A DNA stretch of 64,000 bases from MPNP01 sp965116235 (GTDB lineage: Bacteria > Pseudomonadota > Alphaproteobacteria > Rhodobacterales > Rhodobacteraceae): NCBI GenBank assembly GCA_965116235.1, contig OZ220496.1, positions 372,001-436,000 of the forward strand, given 5' to 3'. This document shows positions 44,148 through 53,224 of the stretch, piece by piece. Below the pieces are notes generated by a model. That model saw only the letters and a program-made list of their open reading frames with translations. It made no database searches and was not told the origin of the DNA. The position numbers and the translations under genes are program-made. Each line of letters starts with the position of its first letter. Within the stretch, counting starts at the first letter, position 1.

Positions 44148-45245
44148 CTACGTTTCCAAATACTGCCGTATCAAATCAGCCGTTTCATCTAAATCCTCCC
44201 CCTTTCCCAGTGTAATTCGAACGCAAGAGCTGAAACTGGGGGAGGCAAATCGCCTGATCCATATTCCACGATTAACAAGAAATTGACTAAGGCCCCTCGC
44301 GGCAGGGCTTCCCCCTGATAGTTCCAATAGCAGGAAATTGGCTTGACTTGGATAGACCTTGAGTCCCATTTCCTCAAATGCTCTGGAGTATTTTGCCCGC
44401 ACATATGTGTTGTGATCTATCACTTGCCTGACATGATCCGTGTCCTCGAGAGCTGCCAGCGCCGCATGCATTGAGGGTCGGGCAATCGGAAACGTCAAGC
44501 TGGCCTGATCCACAACTCTGACAATGTTTGGACTGCCATATGCCCAACCGACACGAGCCCCGGCCAGGCCGAAGACTTTTGAAAAGGTTCGAGTAAATAT
44601 GACATTGGCGTTCATCTCGACCAGTTCCTTGAGAGTTTCAAAGCTGCCTCGTTCGGCATATTCCTCATAAGCGCAATCAACGACCATAAGAACGTGTGGT
44701 GGCAGATTTTGATGCAACCGTCGTATCTCGGAATTGGGGATCATGGTCCCGGACGGATTGTCAGGATTGGCTAGATAAACCACGTCAACATCTTCAAGGC
44801 CGCATGCCAAAACCTTATCGACTTGAAGTGTAAAGTCGCTGTCGGGAACGGACACCGGGACTCCATTAGCGGCGAAGGCGTATCTCGGAGTCTTGAGGTA
44901 TGAGTTTGCCGACCTGAGAAGCTTTCGACCAGGACGGAGAAAACATTTCACTATGCGGGCCAGAATGTCGTCCGATCCGCATCCGATGGCAATCCGTTCA
45001 GGATCAAGCATATAATGTTGAGCCAGGGCGGGACCCAACACGGTCGCTTGATTGGCCAGATACAAATTCAGGTCATCGGCCGCCCTTTTCGCTGCTGCGA
45101 CGGCATTGGGACTGGGCCCCAAAGCATTTTCGTTCGAATCAAGCCGTATTATTGGGACTGGACTGCCATCGCCCGGGTCGACCATGTGGGCCTTGATCTT
45201 CAAGTATCCGGCATTCGGAACTGGTTTCATCTCCATGCTGCTCAT
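44148..45245 (-). CDS. PLP-dependent aminotransferase (HisC-like, class I/II)
   Basis: 365 residues. IRLDSNENALGPSPNAV at ~33-49 is the HisC-type N-terminus; YLANPDNPSG (~150-159) holds the Asn that contacts PLP, VVDCAYEEY the Asp/Tyr pair, and TFSKVFGLAGARVGW (~215-229) the Schiff-base Lys. Such enzymes transaminate histidinol phosphate, phenylalanine or other amino acids. No other his gene is near, so a catabolic aminotransferase for the neighbouring Rieske-containing cluster (divergent, 130 bp away) is more likely than histidine synthesis. Confidence 0.88.
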   Translation of the reverse strand: MSSMEMKPVPNAGYLKIKAHMVDPGDGSPVPIIRLDSNENALGPSPNAVAAAKRAADDLNLYLANQATVLGPALAQHYMLDPERIAIGCGSDDILARIVKCFLRPGRKLLRSANSYLKTPRYAFAANGVPVSVPDSDFTLQVDKVLACGLEDVDVVYLANPDNPSGTMIPNSEIRRLHQNLPPHVLMVVDCAYEEYAERGSFETLKELVEMNANVIFTRTFSKVFGLAGARVGWAYGSPNIVRVVDQASLTFPIARPSMHAALAALEDTDHVRQVIDHNTYVRAKYSRAFEEMGLKVYPSQANFLLLELSGGSPAARGLSQFLVNRGIWIRRFASPSFSSCVRITLGKGEDLDETADLIRQYLET

Positions 45246-45378
45246 TGATGGTCAATTTTTTTGTAGTGTGGCTTCTCGGCTATTCCGGCAATCATCCAGT
45301 ATCATCACGAATAAAGAAAGCGCCGTGGGAGTTATAATTCTTTATACGATTCATATTTGATTGCAATCGGGTTGATTT

Positions 45379-46746
45379 TTGGTGGCAGGTTTGGGTTTGA
45401 ACTCTCAATCGGGCAACTTTCGTGGGCATTCGCTCCAACAGGTTTGGAACAGTCGGCATGATCCCGAACTGACTGAGATAGGCCCCGGTACTGCCTGTGG
45501 TGAATATTTCCGCCGCTACTGGCTTCCCGTTGCACTGACCGAACAGGTCACGGACCTGCCGGTAAGGCTGAGAATTCTGGGTGAAGACCTTGTGCTCTTT
45601 CGTGAAAAGAAAGGTAACCTAGGTCTTGTTCACCTGCATTGTTGCCATCGCAACATGTCTCTTGAATTCGGCATCATTGAAGAAGACGGCATCCGGTGCA
45701 GTTACCATGGCTGGAAATACGCACTGGACGGAACCATTCTGGAAACGCCCTGCGAACCCCCCGCCAGTCAAGTCAAATCCAGAACCTGTCTCGGGGCCTA
45801 TCCCGTCATTGAATACAAGGGCATCGTCTTTTCCTATTTAGGCCCGTCCGAACATTGCCCGCCATTCCCCTTCATGGATACCTTCGATGACGAAGGGGAT
45901 GTCATGATCCCTTACCTGATTGAATCACCGTGCAATTGGCTGCAGGTCATGGAAAACGCATGGGATCCGTTTCATGTTGTATATCTGCATACCAAGGCTG
46001 TCCGAACCCAGTTCATTGAAGCCTTTGCCGAAATGCCCAAAATCGAGTTTCATGAACGCGAGTACGGGGACTTTTATACCAATACCAGACGGGTTGGCGA
46101 TATAATCTGGATCCGAATTCACGACCTGATGCTTCCCAGCTTCACTCAAAATGGCGGCCACTTTCCGGTTCCAGACGACTCGCGTTACTTTGGACGTTGC
46201 GGATTGAGCCGCTGGGTAACACCTGTCGACGACGCTCGAACTCTGGTCATTGCTTGGCGGCATTTCCGTGAGGGGGATGATCCGCGCGGCATGACTGATC
46301 CAAACGAGGTCGGTTTGGGTAAAACCGACTTTTATGGTCAAAGTGGCGAGCGTGACTATGAAACCCGACAAAAAGACCCCGGCGATTATGATGCCTGGGT
46401 TTCACAGGGACCCATCAACATTCACAAGCGGGAAAATCTGGGCTTCACGGACCGAGGTGTTGCCAAGGTCCGTCGCAAATTGCGTGCGGCCATCAGAGAG
46501 TTAGCAGCTGGCAAGGGTGTTACTCTTCCCACAGAAACCTATGACAACCCTATCCCCACCTATGGTGGAGACACAATGCTGCGGGTCCGGAAACAGGACG
46601 GGCGAGACGATGCGGCCATCTTGAAAACCGTTGCTCTCAGGGTCGCCGAAATCTACCGTTCCGGGGACAAGCTCGTGGGTAGAGAACGTCAGGATTGCAT
46701 CAGACGATCACTCAAGGAATACGAAGACAGTTGGAACACATGCTAG
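45379..46746 (+). CDS. Rieske-type non-heme iron oxygenase, alpha subunit
   Basis: 455 residues; start uncertain between TTG 45379 and GTG 45382. Rieske 2Fe-2S site: Cys-x-His in CCHRNMSLEFG (~90) and Cys-x2-His in IRCSYHGWKY (~112). The mononuclear iron site follows in NAWDPFHVVYLHT (~193-205), with Asp and two His. The length and the early FRRYWLPVAL match the phthalate/phenoxybenzoate-type (group I) oxygenases, which need a separate reductase. None is encoded here. It oxygenates or demethylates an aromatic or N-heterocyclic substrate. The next gene's ATG overlaps its stop by 7 bp. Confidence 0.9.
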   Translation: MVAGLGLNSQSGNFRGHSLQQVWNSRHDPELTEIGPGTACGEYFRRYWLPVALTEQVTDLPVRLRILGEDLVLFREKKGNLGLVHLHCCHRNMSLEFGIIEEDGIRCSYHGWKYALDGTILETPCEPPASQVKSRTCLGAYPVIEYKGIVFSYLGPSEHCPPFPFMDTFDDEGDVMIPYLIESPCNWLQVMENAWDPFHVVYLHTKAVRTQFIEAFAEMPKIEFHEREYGDFYTNTRRVGDIIWIRIHDLMLPSFTQNGGHFPVPDDSRYFGRCGLSRWVTPVDDARTLVIAWRHFREGDDPRGMTDPNEVGLGKTDFYGQSGERDYETRQKDPGDYDAWVSQGPINIHKRENLGFTDRGVAKVRRKLRAAIRELAAGKGVTLPTETYDNPIPTYGGDTMLRVRKQDGRDDAAILKTVALRVAEIYRSGDKLVGRERQDCIRRSLKEYEDSWNTC

Positions 46747-47381
46747 GGAATTTTGACGCAACCGATATCCTCTGGCACGGCGAATCCATAGGCATGTTTT
46801 TAAAGGAGGAGCCCGATAAGGATTACTCTGCCCTGGCCATGTGCTTCAGGATCATGACATCACCCCACGGCGACGGCAACGGGGCAATCGTCTTGGGCGA
46901 ACCGAACATTCCCATGGGATGGCCGAAAAAACCCAATTTTGTCATAACAGACAACTTTCCTCTGATGCGATGGCTGGTTGACGGCTGGATTAGCCGCTTG
47001 CAATGCTTCAAGGGACGACCGGGTTTTGAAAACATGACCTGGAAAAACTTGCGCCTTCACTCCAAGCGGCCACTCAATGTCTACAAACCCTATGTTCAAA
47101 CTTATTGGGGCAACGGCATTACAGCAGTCTTGACCTGGGAAGAAGTTACCGACCGGCTTGCTGTCACGGTCCCGGCCGAGAGCAACTACAATGGCGTTCA
47201 TGACCTGATGGCCTTTTATATGGAAATGAAACACGCCTCCCTAGTGGTCAACGGGAAGAAAATGCTTGGCAAGCCTGTCTCAAGCGAGGACATGATCGGC
47301 GAACCCATGCGTACAGCCTTTTTAGGTTATACGGAAACATGGCTCGACAACGGATTGGATGATAACGACGATGACTTTTAA
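46740..47381 (+). CDS. unknown protein, paralogue of the next gene
   Basis: 213 residues from ATG 46740. Pattern: TDILWHGESIGMFLKEEPDKDYSALAMCFRIM, then PNFVITDNFPLMRWLVDGWI, LTWEEVTDRL and AFLGYTETWLDNGLDD. The same segments, in the same order and spacing, occur in the following gene, so the two are duplicates that have diverged (I estimate well under half identical). No signal peptide, metal or nucleotide motif is visible; the repeated Trp-Glu strand near the end (TETW/GETW) is the best shared mark. Overlapping the Rieske gene, it likely works with the oxygenase, perhaps as a binding or accessory subunit. Function unknown. Confidence 0.7.
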   Translation: MLGNFDATDILWHGESIGMFLKEEPDKDYSALAMCFRIMTSPHGDGNGAIVLGEPNIPMGWPKKPNFVITDNFPLMRWLVDGWISRLQCFKGRPGFENMTWKNLRLHSKRPLNVYKPYVQTYWGNGITAVLTWEEVTDRLAVTVPAESNYNGVHDLMAFYMEMKHASLVVNGKKMLGKPVSSEDMIGEPMRTAFLGYTETWLDNGLDDNDDDF

Positions 47382-47988
47382 TCCCTATACAACGGGCAAG
47401 GTGGACTGGACCGGTGAGAATCCAGGCATTTTGCTCAAGGATGAACACGGTGAATTCAGTGCCATGGCCCTGTTTTTCCGAGTGGTCTGGTCACCCGTTG
47501 GCGGCGGTGAACTGCTTTTGCTGTACGGTGATCCCCAAGCGGAAAAGGGCCCGGCTGACCGGCCCAACGCTCTGATTGGAGACAGTCCCCAGCTGGCCGA
47601 ACACCTCATGCATAACTTCATCGGCAAGTTGGAAGCCTTTCGCAAGGCCAGGGCATTTTCCGGACTGACCTTTGAGAAGGCCAAGGAGATAAGGACTACT
47701 GGAGATCCATTCGGGAAACGGTTTATCGAGACGGTTGCTACCGAAACCCTGACTGTAGAACTGGTTTGGGAAGACCTGGAAACACCCAAACTCTTGCGCT
47801 TGACTCCAGAGGAAACTGGAACCAAAGAACATTACATGACGACGATTCTGGTACCCGCTCGAACGGGAAAGATACTTGTCAATGGCAACCCGCTTCCGGG
47901 GCAACTTGGAACAAGGATACAGGCCGGGTTTGAAACGACAACAGCCTTTTTGTACTTCGGCGAAACCTGGGTATTTCCAGATACCTGA
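47371..47988 (+). CDS. unknown protein, paralogue of the preceding gene
   Basis: About 205 residues from ATG 47371, overlapping the preceding stop by 11 bp. Shares with it the opening (VDWTGENPGILLKDEHGEFSAMALFFRV), the middle (LELVWEDLE-type ELVWEDL) and the end (TAFLYFGETWVFPDT). The two genes could form a heterodimer. No motif is familiar. That it lies between an oxygenase and a DUF1116 gene says it belongs to the pathway rather than to a mobile element. Confidence 0.7.
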   Translation: MTFNPYTTGKVDWTGENPGILLKDEHGEFSAMALFFRVVWSPVGGGELLLLYGDPQAEKGPADRPNALIGDSPQLAEHLMHNFIGKLEAFRKARAFSGLTFEKAKEIRTTGDPFGKRFIETVATETLTVELVWEDLETPKLLRLTPEETGTKEHYMTTILVPARTGKILVNGNPLPGQLGTRIQAGFETTTAFLYFGETWVFPDT

Positions 47989-47995
47989 TCCGGCC

Positions 47996-49189
47996 ATGCC
48001 AGCCTCATTGTCCCCTGCCGACCAGCTCGCCTTTGACCATGCGATGGTGGGTGAGCCCGTCTGGAATCGTATACAGCGGGCATCGGACATTATCCCTGTT
48101 GAGCCCAACTGTCTGCTGCATGCCGGGCCACCCTTCCCCACGAGCCAAAGCATAACCCGACCCATTCTGAACTCGGCCTGCGTGGCCGCTGTCTATGAAG
48201 GTCTTGCCCAAGATCTGGATCAGGCCGAAATGATGATCCTCAATGAGGACATCATCCTGCAACCGGCTCAGGATTATAACGTTGTCACCCCCTTGGCGGC
48301 AGTCGTATCACCAAGGATGCCCCTGCAGGTTGTTTATGATGCCCACCGAGGCATGGCCAAGGCCTTCACTCCCATCAATGGGGGCAATACGCTACCGGCA
48401 CGATTGGGGCTGAAATCAATGCCGGTTGTCGATCATCTCAAATGGTTGAATCAGGACGTTGCCCATTACCTTGAACAGGGTCTGGCTGAAGGGGTAGATC
48501 TCATTCCCATCGCCCGCGAGAGCCTGAAACATGGCGATGATTGCCATGGCCGCACTCAAAATGCCACCCGATTGCTCGTGGACGAATTGAGGGGCCGCAT
48601 GCCGGACAATTCTGATGATAAAAGAGTCTCGGCATTTCTGGAGGAATGCCCGGCGTTGTTCTTGAACTTGTGGATGGCGGCGACCAAATGCATGCTTCGG
48701 CTCGCCGAGGACATTGACAGTTCGACCCTCGTGACCACAGCTGGGGGCAATGGCCTGCTCTTTGGCATCAAGATTGCGTCCAACCCGAAGGAATGGGTTA
48801 CAGTTCCGGCCATTCCGCCGAGGGGAAAGCTGGATTCTGGTGTCACTTCCGACCGCGCCACAGGAGCCCTGGGTGACAGTGCCATCGTCGATGCCTTTGG
48901 TCTCGGTGCGATGGCAATCCATCTCAATCCGGATGCCATGCAGGCCATGAAACCGTATCTTCCATCAAATCTGACCGACCGTCGGGACGAGCTCCTCTTG
49001 TGCCATCACATCGGCTTTCGGGAATTGGACCTGAAGTTCGGCTTAACGGCCAGGGGTGTCAGCAGTTTCGGTCAGGGACCGGTCATATCCCTCGGCATCA
49101 TTGATGTTCAAGGAAAACGGGGACGACTGGGCGGAGGCATCTACGAGGCGCCTCTGGAGCTGTTCGAAAAGGCATTGGAACAGGCTTGA
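47996..49189 (+). CDS. DUF1116 family protein (YlbE/AllG-like)
   Basis: About 397 residues from ATG 47996. LLHAGPPFPTSQSITRPIL (~40-58), EDIILQPAQDYNVVTPLAAVVSPRMPL (~80-107), IARESLKHGDDCHGRTQNATRLL (~168-190) and GGNGLLFGI (~248) are the ordered landmarks of the DUF1116 family. The family includes YlbE (AllG), a subunit of the oxamate carbamoyltransferase of allantoin breakdown in enterobacteria. The acyl-CoA synthetase-like FdrA partner that normally precedes it is missing here. It may carry out a carbamoyl or acyl transfer in a heterocycle pathway. It is followed by an amidase 6 bp on. Confidence 0.8.
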   Translation: MPASLSPADQLAFDHAMVGEPVWNRIQRASDIIPVEPNCLLHAGPPFPTSQSITRPILNSACVAAVYEGLAQDLDQAEMMILNEDIILQPAQDYNVVTPLAAVVSPRMPLQVVYDAHRGMAKAFTPINGGNTLPARLGLKSMPVVDHLKWLNQDVAHYLEQGLAEGVDLIPIARESLKHGDDCHGRTQNATRLLVDELRGRMPDNSDDKRVSAFLEECPALFLNLWMAATKCMLRLAEDIDSSTLVTTAGGNGLLFGIKIASNPKEWVTVPAIPPRGKLDSGVTSDRATGALGDSAIVDAFGLGAMAIHLNPDAMQAMKPYLPSNLTDRRDELLLCHHIGFRELDLKFGLTARGVSSFGQGPVISLGIIDVQGKRGRLGGGIYEAPLELFEKALEQA

Positions 49190-49195
49190 TCCGTC

Positions 49196-50467
49196 ATGGC
49201 AAGCAACCCGCTGACCGCAACAGAAATTGTCTCTCTCATTCAGGACGGTCATACAACACCCGTCGAGGTCATGATCGACTGTCTGGAGCGTATCAAGGAG
49301 CGCGAACCCCTCATTGGTGCCTTTGCCTACATCGATCATGATACTGCGCTAGACTGGGCCCACAAGGTCCTACAGAATTCGGTCAGGGGAGCCCTGTTCG
49401 GAGTGCCGTTTGTCGTCAAGGACATCATTGATTGTGCCGGAGTGCCGATTTCGTATGGCTCTCAGGTCTATTCCGATCGTACACCCACCAAGACAGCAGC
49501 GTGCGTACAGAAGCTTGTTGCTGCCGGCGGGATTCCGGTTGGAATAAGCGTCTCGACCGAATTTGCCTGCTTTACACCTGGCAAGACGGTCAATCCTCAC
49601 AATCGTGAACATACTCCTGGTGGATCTTCCAGTGGAACGGCCGCGGCCGTTGCGGATGGCATGGTACCCGTGGGCCTGGGTTCACAGACCGCCGCTTCAC
49701 TGATCCGGCCGGCCAGTTATTGTGGCGTGTTTGCCTACAAGGCCAGCCAGGGATACCTGGACCTCAATGGTGTCATGGAACTGGTGCCAAGCCTGGATTC
49801 GCTCGGTGCCATGACTCGCTCTACATCCGACTTGCAGCGGATCCGGAGCATTCTTAGAGGAGACGCGGGCATGGAATTGACTGAAACCCAACCAAGCGTT
49901 GCCTTTATGCCTGGCCCCAACTGGGAACGATGCAACCCGGATGCTCAGTCCAATTGCCTCGATGTGGTGGAGAAACTCAAAACCCGAGGTCTCGACGTCG
50001 ACACCATTGACCACCCGCCGATCTTCACCTCACTGACCTGGGCCCACAAAGCCATTATGGCCAGGGACATCACCCTCACTCGCAAACACGAGTACGAAAA
50101 ACACAGAAGTCAGATCAGCGAGCAATTTGCCGCGCTGTTTGAGGACGGGTTACGGGTGAGCACGGGCCAATACTCAGTGGCCCTAACCATCAGGAAACAG
50201 GCACAGGAATACATTGAAAGCCTCTTTGATGCCTACGATACCGTCATTGCGCCCGCAACCTCAGGAGAAGCTCCGCGAGGGCTGAATACAACTGGTGATC
50301 CCCTGTTCAGCCGAGGGTGGACTCTGCTTCAGCTTCCCGCTGTTTCCATACCATGCGGGCAAGGCGACAACGGTCTGCCGCTATCGATACAGGCACTCGG
50401 TCGCAAGAACAACGACACCGCACTCATCAATCACGCTGAGATGATCGATTCAATTCTTCATCACTGA
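49196..50467 (+). CDS. amidase (amidase-signature family)
   Basis: 423 residues. Catalytic Lys in GVPFVVKDIID (~75), Gly/Ser-rich GGSSSGTAAAVADG (~142-155) with the cis-Ser, and the nucleophile Ser in GSQTAASLIRPAS (~161-173). The usual Gly before the nucleophile is Ala (TAAS for TGGS/TAGS), a small variation seen in some members. C-terminus is short of the longer glutamyl-tRNA amidotransferase A. It hydrolyses amides, or carbamoyl compounds as in AtzF/allophanate hydrolase-like enzymes. Adjacent to DUF1116, it could release ammonia from the carbamoyl product. Last gene of the rightward operon; the next gene is convergent. Confidence 0.9.
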   Translation: MASNPLTATEIVSLIQDGHTTPVEVMIDCLERIKEREPLIGAFAYIDHDTALDWAHKVLQNSVRGALFGVPFVVKDIIDCAGVPISYGSQVYSDRTPTKTAACVQKLVAAGGIPVGISVSTEFACFTPGKTVNPHNREHTPGGSSSGTAAAVADGMVPVGLGSQTAASLIRPASYCGVFAYKASQGYLDLNGVMELVPSLDSLGAMTRSTSDLQRIRSILRGDAGMELTETQPSVAFMPGPNWERCNPDAQSNCLDVVEKLKTRGLDVDTIDHPPIFTSLTWAHKAIMARDITLTRKHEYEKHRSQISEQFAALFEDGLRVSTGQYSVALTIRKQAQEYIESLFDAYDTVIAPATSGEAPRGLNTTGDPLFSRGWTLLQLPAVSIPCGQGDNGLPLSIQALGRKNNDTALINHAEMIDSILHH

Positions 50468-50489
50468 ATCGGTTTAGAGTCCACATAAC

Positions 50490-51689
50490 CTAAAAGAAGG
50501 CCTGAAGGCCCGTTTGGGCCCGACCCAATATGAGCGCGTGAATATCGTGTGTTCCCTCGTAGGTGTTCACGGTTTCCAGATTTTGCGCGTGCCGCATGAC
50601 CTGATACTCAGCCTGAATGCCGTTACCCCCAAGCATGTCCCGGGCCATGCGGGCAATTTCGAGTGCCTTGCCAGCATTGTTGCGCTTGACAATCGAGATG
50701 ATTTCCGGCGAGAACCGACCTTCGTCCATGATCCGCCCGACTCTCAAGGCTGCCTGCAGCCCCAAGGAGATTTCGGTCTGCATGTCAGCGAGCTTTTTCT
50801 GGAACAGCTGCGTCTGGGCCAAGGGACGGCCAAACTGTTTGCGGTCCAAACCATAATCTCGAGCCAGAAACCAGCATTCTTCTGCCGCGCCCATAGTTCC
50901 GAACGCGATCCCGTAGCGGGCTCGATTCAGGCAGCCAAATGGACCGCCTAGTCCGGATGCTTCCGGTAACATCGCACTTTCTGAAACCTTGACCTCATCA
51001 AGAATGATGCTGCCTGTGGTTGACGCTCGCAAGGACAGCTTGCCCTCAAGCTGGGGCGTTGACAGACCCTTCATGTCCCGCTCCAGAACAAAACCCTTGA
51101 TCAGTCCATCACGCGAGTCAAGCTTGGCCCAAATCACGAAGACATCTGCCAATGGGGAGTTTGAAATCCAGGTCTTGGTGCCATTCAGAACATAGCCCTC
51201 ATCTGTCTTGGTCGCAATGGTCCGCATGCCACCCGGATCGGAACCGGCCTCGGGTTCAGTCAGGCCGAAGCAGCCTACCAATTCTCCGCTGGCGAGTTTG
51301 GGCAGGTATCGCTTTTTCTGCTCTTCGCTGCCGTAGGCCAGAATGGGGTAAATGACCAACGACGACTGAACGCTCATTTTGGATCTGTAGCCCGAATCGA
51401 CGCGTTCGATTTCTCTTGCGACCAGGCCATAGCTGACATAACTGGCCTCCGAACCCCCATAGGCTTCCGGCAATGTCACGCCTAGCAATCCCGCTCCCCC
51501 CATTTGGCTGAACAGGCTTCGGTCCGAAGTTTCGTTGAGATAATCCGATGTCACTCTGGGGCGCAGTTCGGCGTCACAAAACGCCCGGGCCGATTCTTGG
51601 AACATGTTTTCTTCTTCCGTCAACTGGTCTGCCAGTTTCAATGGGTCTTGCCAGTTGAAGTGAACCGTGTCTTTTACATTGTCTCTCAT
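50490..51689 (-). CDS. gcdH: glutaryl-CoA dehydrogenase (acyl-CoA dehydrogenase family)
   Basis: 399 residues. FGLTEPEAGSDPGGM (~140-154) and the NGTKTWISNSPLADV stretch bind FAD; the C-terminal MLGGNGIQAEYQVMRH is typical. The catalytic base is the Glu in TYEGTHDIHALILG (~379-392), the form found in GcdH. It oxidises and decarboxylates glutaryl-CoA to crotonyl-CoA in lysine, tryptophan and aromatic catabolism. This suggests that ring-derived dicarboxylates pass through here, though it may be independent of the neighbouring amidase operon, with which it is convergent. Confidence 0.9.
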   Translation of the reverse strand: MRDNVKDTVHFNWQDPLKLADQLTEEENMFQESARAFCDAELRPRVTSDYLNETSDRSLFSQMGGAGLLGVTLPEAYGGSEASYVSYGLVAREIERVDSGYRSKMSVQSSLVIYPILAYGSEEQKKRYLPKLASGELVGCFGLTEPEAGSDPGGMRTIATKTDEGYVLNGTKTWISNSPLADVFVIWAKLDSRDGLIKGFVLERDMKGLSTPQLEGKLSLRASTTGSIILDEVKVSESAMLPEASGLGGPFGCLNRARYGIAFGTMGAAEECWFLARDYGLDRKQFGRPLAQTQLFQKKLADMQTEISLGLQAALRVGRIMDEGRFSPEIISIVKRNNAGKALEIARMARDMLGGNGIQAEYQVMRHAQNLETVNTYEGTHDIHALILGRAQTGLQAFF

Positions 51690-51893
51690 GACTTCATCTC
51701 GATAGATTAAGGTGGGAAAGCAATCTTGCTGCCATTGATTATAGTCTTACATTGCAAGCCTGGCAACGAGTCCTGATTCCGCCTGATGTCTGCTATTCCA
51801 AGATGGAGCCCATTCCTGAGAATGCACACGACATCGCAAATAAATCAAGCGGTTTTGCTTCAAAAACTGTCAAGACAGCATAGATTTAGCGGC

Positions 51894-51983
51894 GGAGACG
51901 TGGCCGAGTGGTCGAAGGCGCTCGCCTGCTAAGCGAGTAGACGGGAAACCGTCTCGAGGGTTCGAATCCCTTCGTCTCCGCCA
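51894..51983 (+). tRNA. serT: tRNA-Ser (anticodon GCU)
   Basis: 90 nt. Acceptor GGAGACG (51894-51900) pairs with CGTCTCC (51973-51979); discriminator G and encoded CCA follow. The anticodon stem-loop CTCGCCTGCTAAGCGAG gives GCT. A long variable arm (GTAGACGGGAAACCGTCT region) and GGTTCGAATCC T-loop are class II serine features. It lies at the left edge of a GC-rich, decayed island, a typical integration site. Confidence 0.96.
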
Positions 51984-52656
51984 CCCGTCGCCTTCAAACA
52001 ATGCCTGTCTGAACGCATTCGGCACCTTATGCTTGGTTGTCCGTATTTGTTGTTGTTCTTTGACTACATTCGTTTCAATTCATTGCGTGGTATGAAATGA
52101 AGTATATTCATTGTTCTGCATAGTGGCAAACTAACCAAGAATCTTGTGCGGAGACGGCCCCGGCCGTTGAGTAGATCAAAGGTCTCGTACACCCGTCGCA
52201 CCCTGCCCGTTAGTCACAAGTCTTGTCTGAACGCAGTTTCTGGTGCAGCGGTTCGGGCCGTCGCCGCTCCAGCACGCCCATGCGGTACAGGCGTTCATAG
52301 ACGTCGGCCTGAGCGGCCAGCTGGGCCTGGTCGCGCCACATGCATGTGGATCCCGGTGGGTTCGAGTCCCTCCACTCCTGCCACTGGTCATCAGCCGGCC
52401 CAGGCCTTGTGGTTCATGCCGGTATGACCGAAACGCCCCTTGCGCAACAGAAGACGATCATGACCGCAGTTTCGGGACATCATCGGACTGGAGGAATCCT
52501 GGCATGGCATGGCGCAGGCCCTGCGGCAACTGGAGCCTGCGGAGGTCCGACCCGTTCAGCCCGGCTCCCTGAGGCCGGACTGGATAAGGTGGGTGATGTG
52601 ACCTATATTGCCTGTGCCGGAAAGATTCCGTGATTCCTGAACCATAGGGGAAGACC
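51984..52656. other. decayed GC-rich segment between tRNA-Ser and the ATPase pseudogene
   Basis: No intact gene, but short protein-like stretches. The minus-strand frame 52341-52210 (43 codons: MWRDQAQLAAQADVYERLYR, then MGVLERRRPEPLHQ) and the plus-strand 52470-52601 (FRDIIGLEESWHGMAQALRQ, then LEPAEVRPVQPGS) look like pieces of real proteins cut by frameshifts. Composition is GC-rich as in the genes to the right. I would guess phage or integrative-element debris. Confidence 0.4.
52355..52383 (+). other. tRNA 3'-end fragment, possible attachment-site remnant
   Basis: GGTGGGTTCGAGTCCCTCC followed by ACTCCTGCCA has a T-loop, a T-stem with one mismatch, a 7-nt acceptor 3' strand and CCA, in the exact spacing of a tRNA end. 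No 5' half is present upstream, and it differs from tRNA-Ser at 51.9 kb in about a third of positions, so it is not a simple duplication of that gene. Elements that integrate into tRNA genes carry such 3' ends as attachment sites. Confidence 0.55.
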
Positions 52657-53221
52657 ATGGCCCAGAGACCCGACACGAAGAGGCCCGCCTGGGGCTTTTA
52701 CGGACGTGCCAAGGAGCTTGAGGAACTGAGCGGCCACCTCCATATCCATCCCTTGATGACCGAGGTCCCCTTCTTTCAATGCACGGCCATAACCGGTCGG
52801 CTATGTGGCCGGCAAGGAAAAATGGCCTTTTGATGCCGAATGCCTGGAAATGCTGCACAGGCATTTGCAGCGACATCGACTGGCGACTCTGCTGGATGAC
52901 ATGCCCGAGCACGAGAAGATCGAGGACGTGCCGGCGGGCACCATCTGCGACATCATCGAGCATCTGGTCTACAAGGACTACATCGTCGCGCTGGACGAAG
53001 TGCATAATTGCGCTGAGCATAGTGGCCTGCCAAGCGAACTCAAGAAGCTGATTGACCGTCTGTCATGTACCGAAAATGGCCGGCTGGTAGAAACCCGACA
53101 GCCCCCGCCCCGGGACCATCTGATCCTGATGGGCTCGCACCAGCAGAAATTCCAGAAGATGCGGCGGGGTGACCAGCCGCTCGGCGGCCGGATCCACAAG
53201 ACCGCGCATTTCAGACCCTAG
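52657..53221 (+). pseudogene. ATPase_2-like AAA protein, N-terminal part, frameshifted
   Basis: From ATG 52657: RPAWGFYGRAKELEELSGHL, the 'FyGR-kEl-eL' start of archaeal-type AAA ATPases. The ITGR stretch that should lead into the Walker A P-loop is broken by a one-base shift near 52800. The downstream frame continues with YVAGKEKWPFDAECLEMLHR and Walker B IVALDEVHN, then LILMGSHQQKFQKMRRGDQP, which matches the sensor-1 area. It closes at TAG 53219-53221; the sequence then continues in the same frame (TM PTILDVAHEHG…) into the next entry. Both lesions indicate a dead gene. Confidence 0.6.
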
Positions 53222-53224
53222 ACC

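Noticed and set aside
53219..53221. Genome-wide amber readthrough, because the AbiEii and ATPase genes both break at TAG
   Set aside because: Many genes in the window end in TAG normally (for example the Rieske oxygenase and hipB), and other remnants break at TGA or by frameshift. Ordinary decay fits better.
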